Source: JABZIP01 sp052173355
Lineage (GTDB): Bacteria; Bacillota; Clostridia; Peptostreptococcales; Anaerovoracaceae
NCBI GenBank assembly: GCA_052173355.1
Contig: JBQMYS010000001.1
Coordinates: 1-64,000, forward strand
Direction: 5' to 3'
DNA length: 64,000 nt
Notes under the pieces: model-generated
What the model was told of the DNA's origin: nothing
The model's input: the letters and a program-made list of their open reading frames with translations, nothing else
Database searches by the model: none
Part shown: piece after piece, positions 1 to 6,159 of the stretch
Position numbering within the stretch: position 1 is the first letter of the stretch
How the letters are laid out: every line of letters begins with the position of its first letter
Program-made: the position numbers and the translations under genes

Positions 1-857
1 GTTTAAACGGAGAAATAGTTTCGTGTGATTCTATGCAGATTTATAAATTTATGAATATAGGTAGCGCCAAACCTACAATAGATGAACAAATGAAAGCAAA
101 GCACTATTTGATAGATGCAGTAGATCCCCGGGATGAATTTTCTGTAGCAATGTATCAAACTCTTGCCAAAGAAGCTATATTTACAATAATCAAAAACGGT
201 AAACTTCCTATTGTTGCGGGAGGAACAGGACTTTATGCAAATTCACTTATATATGATATGGATTTTTCGGTATCAAAAAAGGATGATCAATATAGAGAAA
301 AACTTATGAAAATTGCAGAATCCGAAGGCAGTAAAGCATTACATGATATGTTGAGAAAACTGGATCCTGATGCGGCAACGAGAATACATGAGAACAATTT
401 AAAAAAAGTAATCCGTTCACTCGAGATATTAAACAGTGGAGGTCAAACGAAAGAGTTTGAAAAATCATTTCAAAAGACGAAAGATTATGATGTTGATATT
501 TTAGGTATTACGCGAAATCGACAGCAGCTTTACGATAGGATAAACAAAAGAGTTGATATTTTAATAGAAAAAGGATTGGTAGATGAAGTTAAAATGTTGC
601 TTAATATGGGAATAATGGACTCTGATATTGCGATGAAAGCTATAGGATATAAGGAAATTTTACCATATATAAGAGGTGAGGTAAGCCTTGATTTTGCAGT
701 TGATTTAATTAAAAAAAATTCCAGACATTACGCAAAACGGCAAATGACATGGTTTAAACGTTACAAAAACATTAAATGGTTTAATTTATCGGATTATGAA
801 ACGGAGGATATAGCGCTGGAGGATATGCTCAAATGGTATCAAAACTTAATAAGATAA
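1..857 (+). CDS. miaA: tRNA dimethylallyltransferase MiaA (5'-truncated by window edge)
   Basis: The product transfers a dimethylallyl group to N6 of A37 in tRNAs reading UNN codons. The frame (codons starting at position 3) is open from the first bases, so the real start and the N-terminal P-loop lie outside the window, and the ATG at 33 is internal. The first visible residues, SCDSMQIYKFMNIGSAKP, match the family's substrate-binding region just after the P-loop. Further in are VAGGTGLYANSLIYD and the C-terminal HYAKRQMTWFKR that contacts tRNA. The stop at 855-857 overlaps the start of the next gene by 25 bases, which suggests one transcript. Identification is secure; only the missing N-terminus is unknown. 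Confidence 0.96.
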   Translation, partial: LNGEIVSCDSMQIYKFMNIGSAKPTIDEQMKAKHYLIDAVDPRDEFSVAMYQTLAKEAIFTIIKNGKLPIVAGGTGLYANSLIYDMDFSVSKKDDQYREKLMKIAESEGSKALHDMLRKLDPDAATRIHENNLKKVIRSLEILNSGGQTKEFEKSFQKTKDYDVDILGITRNRQQLYDRINKRVDILIEKGLVDEVKMLLNMGIMDSDIAMKAIGYKEILPYIRGEVSLDFAVDLIKKNSRHYAKRQMTWFKRYKNIKWFNLSDYETEDIALEDMLKWYQNLIR

Positions 858-1948
858 AAAACAGAACGGGGAAACCGCAAAATATTTTTGAAAAGGAACA
901 GGAAATTTTTGATAAGTGCAGCAAATTGGAAGAAAAATTACCGAGATTTATGAATGGCTATTTTATTTATCTGAGGAGCAGCGTGCTTCCTATGACAAGG
1001 CTTGCTTATTTATATGATATAACTTTTTTTTGTGATTATTTGATAGATTGCGCAATGTTTGATGTAAAGTCGGTAAGTGAACTTACAGCGGCAGATTTTG
1101 AAAAAATACGTGCAAAAGATATAAATATTTTTATAGATTATGCAAGAAGATATGAAAAAGATAAAAATGACGAAGTTTACATATATGAAAATCATAATCG
1201 TTCACTTGCAAGAAAAAAAACATCGCTTTCAATGCTTTTCAAGTATTTGTTTCGAGATGAAATTTTAAGCAAAAACATTACAGACGGACTTGATCCTATT
1301 AAAGTTGCAAAACCTTCGGAGACTGAAATAAAAGCACTTACGGATGATGAAGTAAGGACTATGCTGCAAGCAGTAGATACAGGTGAGGGTATGACTAAAA
1401 AGCAGCTTGAGTATTTTGAGAAAACCAAAAAACGTGACAAGGCTATATTGATGCTATTTTTGACATATGGACTTAGAATATCCGAACTGCAACAGTTAAA
1501 TGTAGATTCTTTTAATTTTGACAGGCAGGAATTTAAAATTTATCGAAAGAGGGGTAAAGAGTCAGTAATGCCCATTAACATATCGTGTGATATAGCTATT
1601 CATGAGTATCTTGATATGGAAAGAAAAAATGATGATGAACTGTTAGATGAACATAAGAATGCTCTTTTTTTATCATTACAGGGTAAAAGAATGACTGAAA
1701 GGCAGATTCGAGAACTGGTGAAAAAATACACCGCTATTGCACTTAAAACTACTCAAAAGAACGGATATAGTCCGCATAAACTTCGGGCAACAGCGGCTAC
1801 AAGTTTGATAGGTAGAGGAGAAGATATATTTGATGTGCAGTTGTTACTCGATCATGAGAATGTTACCACAACGCAGCTTTATGCAAAACATAAGGAAAAT
1901 GTAAAGAAACGTTTGATTAACAATATGGAATGGGATTTAGAAAATTAG
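833..1948 (+). CDS. Tyrosine recombinase (XerC/XerD-like)
   Basis: A site-specific DNA strand-exchange enzyme. Residues about 40-150 form the N-terminal SAM-like DNA-binding region. The catalytic domain shows the first Arg box LTYGLRISELQQLNV, then HKLRATAAT (His and second Arg), then LLDHENVTTTQLYAKH (second His and the nucleophile Tyr). At 371 residues it is about 70 longer than typical XerC/XerD, with extra sequence at the N-terminus and before the catalytic core. The ATG at 833 follows GGAGG at 818-822 at good spacing and lies inside the end of miaA. No attachment site, excisionase or phage gene is nearby, so a chromosomal role is more likely than a mobile integrase. Whether it is the dimer-resolution recombinase cannot be told. 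Confidence 0.88.
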   Translation: MVSKLNKIKNRTGKPQNIFEKEQEIFDKCSKLEEKLPRFMNGYFIYLRSSVLPMTRLAYLYDITFFCDYLIDCAMFDVKSVSELTAADFEKIRAKDINIFIDYARRYEKDKNDEVYIYENHNRSLARKKTSLSMLFKYLFRDEILSKNITDGLDPIKVAKPSETEIKALTDDEVRTMLQAVDTGEGMTKKQLEYFEKTKKRDKAILMLFLTYGLRISELQQLNVDSFNFDRQEFKIYRKRGKESVMPINISCDIAIHEYLDMERKNDDELLDEHKNALFLSLQGKRMTERQIRELVKKYTAIALKTTQKNGYSPHKLRATAATSLIGRGEDIFDVQLLLDHENVTTTQLYAKHKENVKKRLINNMEWDLEN

Positions 1949-1977
1949 TAGAATTGAGGTCAAAAAAGGAGAGAATT

Positions 1978-3270
1978 TTGGAAAAAAATACATTCAATTT
2001 GCTGGCAAATGAATTTGGAATATCGGAAAAAACGCTCAAATTTGTTCAAGAAGCGGAAAATGAAGTCAGTGAAATTTTCGGAAAACTTGATGAAATAGCG
2101 CAGTACAATCAATATAAGGTGCTCGCCGCATTTCAAAAAAATAAGGTTAGTGATATTCATTTTGCTTGGAATACCGGATACGGTTATAATGATGTAGGTA
2201 GAGAAATCGTAGAAAAAGTTTATGCAGATATATTTAAAACGGAGGCGGCGCTTGTAAGACCTTTGATAGTAAGCGGAACTCATGCGCTTTCTTTGACGCT
2301 TTGCGGGGTTCTAAGGCCGGGCGATGAGCTTATTTATGTTACAGGAAGACCTTATGATACTTTAGAAGAAGTAATAGGTATTAGAGGTAAAGGTGCAGGT
2401 TCGCTTAAAGAATTCGGTATTTCTTATAAACAGGTGGAACTTTGTTCGGATGGTCAAATAGACCTAAACGCTGTTAAAAATGCCGTTACGGATAAAACAA
2501 AAATGATTTCGATTCAAAGGGCAACAGGTTATAGCGAAAGACCTGCTATTTCGCTTGAAAGTATCGAAAAATGTGCAAAAATGATAAAATCAATAAATCC
2601 GGATATAGTAATGATGGCGGACAACTGCTATGGAGAATTTTTAGACATAATCGAACCTACAGAAATTGGAATTGATGTAATGGCAGGTTCACTTATAAAA
2701 AATCCCGGTGGAGGACTTGCCTTATCCGGAGGTTATATAGTTGGAAGAACGGATTTAATAGAAAAAATTTCATATAGAATGACATCTCCGGGTATAGGTA
2801 ATGAATGCGGACTTATGTTCGGACAAACCCGTTCGATTCTGCAAGGGCTTTTCATAGCACCTAAAACCGTAAATGCCGCACTTAAAGGAGCCGTACTTTG
2901 TGCTAAAGTTTTTGAGAAACTCGGTTATGAAGTTTTCCCAAGTTACGATGCGAAACGAAGCGATATAATAGAGGCGGTGAAGTTAAAAAGTGAAGAAGCG
3001 CTTTGTGCATTTGCGGAGGGAATTCAAAAAGCGGCCCCGATAGATGCGCACGTGGTGCCGCTACCTTGGGACATGCCGGGCTATGAGGATAAAGTTATAA
3101 TGGCGGCAGGTGCATTTGTTCAAGGATCTTCAATAGAACTTTCAGCAGACGGTCCGCTCAGAGAACCATATACTATATATTTTCAAGGAGGTCTTACATA
3201 TGAGCATTCAAAGTTTGGCGTAATAAAGGCACTTGATAATATGGTATGCAAAAAAATAGTTAATATTTAA
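1978..3270 (+). CDS. Methionine gamma-lyase family protein (aluminium-resistance type, PLP enzyme)
   Basis: A fold-type I PLP protein of the family often named aluminium resistance protein (YnbB-like). Visible features are the substrate/cofactor stretch VSGTHALSLTLCGVLRPGDE, the Asp-containing MMADNCYGEF, and the PLP-lysine region AGSLIKNPGGGLALSGGY. The physiological reaction of the family is not established. An in-frame ATG at 1930 lies inside the preceding recombinase gene without a good ribosome site. The TTG at 1978 follows AGGAG at 1968-1972 and gives 430 residues, the usual family length, so I prefer it. The gene lies directly downstream of miaA and the recombinase on the same strand. 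Confidence 0.9.
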   Translation: MEKNTFNLLANEFGISEKTLKFVQEAENEVSEIFGKLDEIAQYNQYKVLAAFQKNKVSDIHFAWNTGYGYNDVGREIVEKVYADIFKTEAALVRPLIVSGTHALSLTLCGVLRPGDELIYVTGRPYDTLEEVIGIRGKGAGSLKEFGISYKQVELCSDGQIDLNAVKNAVTDKTKMISIQRATGYSERPAISLESIEKCAKMIKSINPDIVMMADNCYGEFLDIIEPTEIGIDVMAGSLIKNPGGGLALSGGYIVGRTDLIEKISYRMTSPGIGNECGLMFGQTRSILQGLFIAPKTVNAALKGAVLCAKVFEKLGYEVFPSYDAKRSDIIEAVKLKSEEALCAFAEGIQKAAPIDAHVVPLPWDMPGYEDKVIMAAGAFVQGSSIELSADGPLREPYTIYFQGGLTYEHSKFGVIKALDNMVCKKIVNI

Positions 3271-3284
3271 ATGAAAATAAAAAA

Positions 3285-3358
3285 AGAACAAATGTTTTAA
3301 AAAGTGCTTGACAAAGAACACACATTCTGATAACATATTTTTAACGAACAAATGTTTG
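3285..3358 (+). promoter_or_regulatory. Cluster of three LexA (SOS) boxes
   Basis: Three copies of the Gram-positive LexA operator (consensus CGAAC-N4-GTTCG) lie in 74 bases: AGAACAAATGTTTT at 3285-3298, AGAACACACATTCT at 3315-3328 and CGAACAAATGTTTG at 3345-3358. The third is nearly perfect. They sit just upstream of the -35, inside the spacer, and just after the -10 of the promoter at 3308-3336, so bound repressor would block it fully. Confidence 0.85.
3308..3336 (+). promoter_or_regulatory. Sigma-A promoter of the SOS LysM gene
   Basis: TTGACA at 3308-3313 and TAACAT at 3331-3336 are separated by exactly 17 bases. Transcription would start near 3343, inside the third LexA box. The first downstream start codon is ATG 3388, preceded by an extended Shine-Dalgarno, AGGATGGTGAT. 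Confidence 0.85.
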
Positions 3359-3387
3359 CAAATATGAAAGCAGGATGGTGATTTAAA

Positions 3388-3723
3388 ATGAAAAAGCTTT
3401 ACTATTTATATAATACGTCAAATAAAGAATTAGTAAATTTAAGACTCAAAAGGGCGATATTGCTGGTAATGTTTCTAATAGTTGTCATCTTGCTTTTTGA
3501 TGCAATTTCAGCATTTGGAACTGATAAATTTGATAAGTCGAATTGTAACTGTATATATATAGAAGTTCAAAACGGAGATACACTTTTAGACATTGCGCAG
3601 GAATATGCTCCTGCTAATACAGATGTTTACACATACGCGGATTTTTTAATGTCGATAAATGACCTGGATGATTCAAAACTATTTGCAGGTCAGAAAATTC
3701 TTATACGTCGCAGCGTATGGTAA
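3388..3723 (+). CDS. LexA-controlled membrane/LysM small protein, YneA-like cell division inhibitor
   Basis: A 111-residue protein with a charged N-terminus, one membrane segment at about residues 23-44 (AILLVMFLIVVILLFDAISA) and an extracytoplasmic LysM-like domain at about 55-108 that starts YIEVQNGDTLLDIAQEY and ends LFAGQKILIRR. This architecture and length match Bacillus YneA, which halts septation during the SOS response. The promoter carries three LexA boxes, as in YneA-type genes. Function as a division inhibitor is inferred from architecture plus regulation. Unlike Bacillus, no lexA gene lies beside it in this window. The next gene starts 31 bases after the stop, so read-through into the restriction-modification genes is possible. 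Another LysM wall-binding role cannot be excluded. Confidence 0.8.
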   Translation: MKKLYYLYNTSNKELVNLRLKRAILLVMFLIVVILLFDAISAFGTDKFDKSNCNCIYIEVQNGDTLLDIAQEYAPANTDVYTYADFLMSINDLDDSKLFAGQKILIRRSVW

Positions 3724-3754
3724 CGATTATAAGAATTAGGATAAGGGGCAAGAG

Positions 3755-4927
3755 GTGTTAGATAATTTTTTTCAAAATCAATCAGCAAACAGTAAAAAAA
3801 TGTATATAAATTTGTTAGAAGCTACAGGATCTTTATCAAATTTATTTGCGGAAAGTCAAAATCCGTTTTTATATTATCGTGCAATGGAGAATATATTTTG
3901 CAAGTCATTTAATGCAATAAATTTCTCCAGGAGTGATATATCTGCGGATGCAGGTAAGAATGGGGTAGGAATAGGCTTAAAAACATTTTTACAAAATAAC
4001 GGTAAAACATTTCAAAAAATTGCAGAATTTAATAAAGAATCATATTTATTTAGAAATTTAAAAAGTATAGAACTGATAAATAAAATTTCTGAAATGAGAA
4101 ATGAAAGAATTAAATCTACAATGCGAATTTGCAATTTATCTGAAATGATGTATCACTTAGTAACAAGAAGCAATAGATATATGGCGATTTATGAGGAACA
4201 TATGGATTTAGTTGATATTGATAAAATTAAATTGCAAGATGAAAATAAAAATTTAATCCATTTTAATGATGGTATAAATGATTATAGTTTTAGTTTATCT
4301 AAAAGCACTTTAATGAAAAGGTTTAATACGTCAGTAGATAAAAAAATCTTGGGTTTTGAGGTTAATATACTAGAAGATCCTTATGAATTCTTGTTATCTG
4401 CAAATAGTAACCAAATATTAAATCTTACAAAATCTGATGCTTTGGTAGAATCTGAAATTATCGATTATATAGTTTTGCCATTGTATAGTACAAGGACTAA
4501 TAAAGTTCATGAGCATTCCGGGCTTAATCAGTGGAATGCCGATGGAAGAAAACGAAAGCCGAATGAGGCTTATATATCAATACCAAGTTGGATTCATAAA
4601 ACAAAAGATAAGTTTTTTGTTTATAACACAAATGATTATAAAACAGCTCCATTTGATGTAAAATTGCCTAATGGTAAGATTTTAAGCATGAAAGTTGCTC
4701 AGCAGGGCGGAAAAGCATTGATGAGTAATCCTAATACTGACCTTGGAAAATGGATTTTGAGAGATATTCTTGAAATAAAAGAAGGTGTTTTGGTAACAAA
4801 AGAGCATCTCGATATAATCGGCATAGACAGTGTTCAATTATCAAAAATGAAAGATGGAACATATAGTCTTGATTTTTTAAAGTCAGGCAGTTTTGAAGAT
4901 TTTGAAGAAAAATATAGAAATAATTGA
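3755..4927 (+). CDS. Probable type II restriction endonuclease
   Basis: A 390-residue protein with no signal peptide or membrane segment, directly upstream of and overlapping the C5-methyltransferase reading frame, which is the main reason for the call. The N-terminal half has DISADA followed by GVGIGLKTF and QKIAEF, a plausible D...K...E metal site of a PD-(D/E)XK-type nuclease. The C-terminal part (HSGLNQWNADGR, KPNEAYISIP, LGKWILRDIL, VTKEHLDIIGIDSV) reminds me of the B3-like DNA-recognition domain of the NgoFVII/BfiI group, but no phospholipase-D HxK motif is present. The start is GTG 3755, preceded by AAGGGG at 3743-3748. Base composition is more AT-rich than the flanking genes, which fits acquisition. 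Recognition sequence and exact family are unknown. Confidence 0.65.
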   Translation: MLDNFFQNQSANSKKMYINLLEATGSLSNLFAESQNPFLYYRAMENIFCKSFNAINFSRSDISADAGKNGVGIGLKTFLQNNGKTFQKIAEFNKESYLFRNLKSIELINKISEMRNERIKSTMRICNLSEMMYHLVTRSNRYMAIYEEHMDLVDIDKIKLQDENKNLIHFNDGINDYSFSLSKSTLMKRFNTSVDKKILGFEVNILEDPYEFLLSANSNQILNLTKSDALVESEIIDYIVLPLYSTRTNKVHEHSGLNQWNADGRKRKPNEAYISIPSWIHKTKDKFFVYNTNDYKTAPFDVKLPNGKILSMKVAQQGGKALMSNPNTDLGKWILRDILEIKEGVLVTKEHLDIIGIDSVQLSKMKDGTYSLDFLKSGSFEDFEEKYRNN

Positions 4928-4950
4928 GTACACATATGCAGGAGGAAACT

Positions 4951-5925
4951 ATGAAAGTGGCGGGATTTTTCGCAGGTGTAGGTGGAATAGAATTAGGTTT
5001 TGAGCAGGCGGGATTTAAAGCGGTTTGGTCAAATGAAATAGATACTAATGCTGCCAAAACATTTATAGCGAATCATAAGACAGAATTAGTAGTTGATGAT
5101 ATTCATAACATAAATACAAATACTATACCCGAAATAGACGTAATTGTAGGAGGTTTTCCATGTCAAGCCTTTTCAATAGCAGGCTATCAAAAAGGATTTG
5201 AAGATAAGAGGGGAGAAGTATTTTTTCAGTTAGCAAGAATAGTAAAAGATAAATTGCCACGTATAATTTTTATAGAAAATGTAAAAAATTTACTCGGACA
5301 TGATAATGGTAATACATTTAATGTTATTAAAGAAACATTGGAAAACTATGGATATAAATTAAAACCTTTGCTTTTAAATGCTAGTGAATACGGTAATATT
5401 CCACAAAATAGAGAAAGAATTTATATTATTGGATTTAAAAATCAAGGTGATTTGGAAAATTTTAATGATATTCAACCGATTAAATTAGAAAAGAAGATTT
5501 TTGATATTATAGATTATGATGCAAAAGTTGATGATAGATATTATTATACAAAAGATAATTGTGTTTTTTATGATATTTTAAAAAATGAAGTTAACAATTA
5601 TGAAACATTGTATCAATGGAGAAGAACTTATGTAAGAGAAAATAAGTCAAATCTTTGCCCAACGCTAACGGCTAATATGGGTACTGGTGGTCACAATGTT
5701 CCGATTGCATTAACTAAATATGGAATTAGAAAATTGACACCTAAGGAATGTTTTTTATTTCAGGGTTATCCACAAAACTTTATTTTACCGGAAAATTTAG
5801 CACAAACACATTTGTATAAACAGGCAGGAAATTCAGTTGTAGTTCCGGTAATAAAAAGATTAGCCATAGAAATTATGAATGCTATTATGTTAACAGATAA
5901 AACAGTTAATTATAGAGCAGTCTGA
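4951..5925 (+). CDS. DNA (cytosine-5-)-methyltransferase of a type II restriction-modification system
   Basis: Transfers methyl from S-adenosylmethionine to C5 of cytosine in the cognate site, protecting it from the adjacent nuclease. The conserved blocks appear in order: motif I FFAGVGGIELGF at residue 6, motif IV GGFPCQAFS with catalytic Cys71, motif VI IENVKNLL at about 108, motif VIII QNRERIYIIGF, then RKLTPKECFLFQGYP and KQAGNSVVVPV at the end. A frame-compatible TTG at 4924 overlaps the nuclease stop, but ATG 4951 follows a perfect GGAGG at 4941-4945, giving 324 residues, a standard single-domain size. The target recognition region between VIII and IX is short. The class is certain, the specificity is not readable. 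Confidence 0.95.
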   Translation: MKVAGFFAGVGGIELGFEQAGFKAVWSNEIDTNAAKTFIANHKTELVVDDIHNINTNTIPEIDVIVGGFPCQAFSIAGYQKGFEDKRGEVFFQLARIVKDKLPRIIFIENVKNLLGHDNGNTFNVIKETLENYGYKLKPLLLNASEYGNIPQNRERIYIIGFKNQGDLENFNDIQPIKLEKKIFDIIDYDAKVDDRYYYTKDNCVFYDILKNEVNNYETLYQWRRTYVRENKSNLCPTLTANMGTGGHNVPIALTKYGIRKLTPKECFLFQGYPQNFILPENLAQTHLYKQAGNSVVVPVIKRLAIEIMNAIMLTDKTVNYRAV

Positions 5926-5954
5926 ATATCTAATTGAAAGGGACGTTTTATTAG

Positions 5955-6007
5955 ATTCACAACTATTCCTAAAATATCAATTTTAGGAATAGTTGTGAAT
6001 TGTTTTT
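5955..6007 (+). terminator. Rho-independent terminator after the methyltransferase (21-bp perfect stem)
   Basis: The arms at 5955-5975 and 5980-6000 are perfectly complementary over 21 bp around the loop ATCA, followed by TGTTTTT. It lies 29 bases after the methyltransferase stop and ends the left + strand unit. Confidence 0.85.
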
Positions 6008-6040
6008 ACAATTTAATTTTAAAGTTGTAATTTTTTCTAT

Positions 6041-6103
6041 TAAGTTTTGTACGTTGCTTTGTTATAAGAATCGGTTTTGTACTGAAATTGTTATATCGTT
6101 TGC
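6041..6103 (-). pseudogene. Decayed duplicate fragment of the FecR-domain gene
   Basis: Bases 6041-6077 are identical over 37 positions to 8400-8436 inside the FecR-domain gene, in the same orientation. About 16-17 bases further the two copies share TGCAAACGAT (read on -). The stretch between them is diverged and one base shorter here, so the frame is broken. There is no start codon or ribosome site. It looks like the remnant of a second copy of that gene or of an old recombination event. Confidence 0.6.
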
Positions 6104-6107
6104 AAAC

Positions 6108-6140
6108 AAAAAACCCCCGGATTTATGTCGGGGGGTTTTG
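6108..6140 (-). terminator. Rho-independent terminator of the FecR-domain gene (possibly bidirectional)
   Basis: Read on -, a CCCCCC...GGGGG hairpin is followed by TTTTTTG, 20 bases past the stop of the gene ending at 6160. On + the stem is followed by TTTT, so it may also stop leftover + strand transcription. Confidence 0.85.
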
Positions 6141-6159
6141 TATTGTGAAAATCAAATAA

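Noticed and set aside
833..1948. Tyrosine recombinase as integrase of a mobile element
   Set aside because: It is tightly embedded between miaA and a metabolic gene, with no att repeats, tRNA target or phage/ICE genes nearby.
1930..1977. ATG 1930 as start of the PLP-family gene
   Set aside because: It lies within the recombinase gene with no ribosome site, while TTG 1978 has AGGAG and gives the family's normal length.
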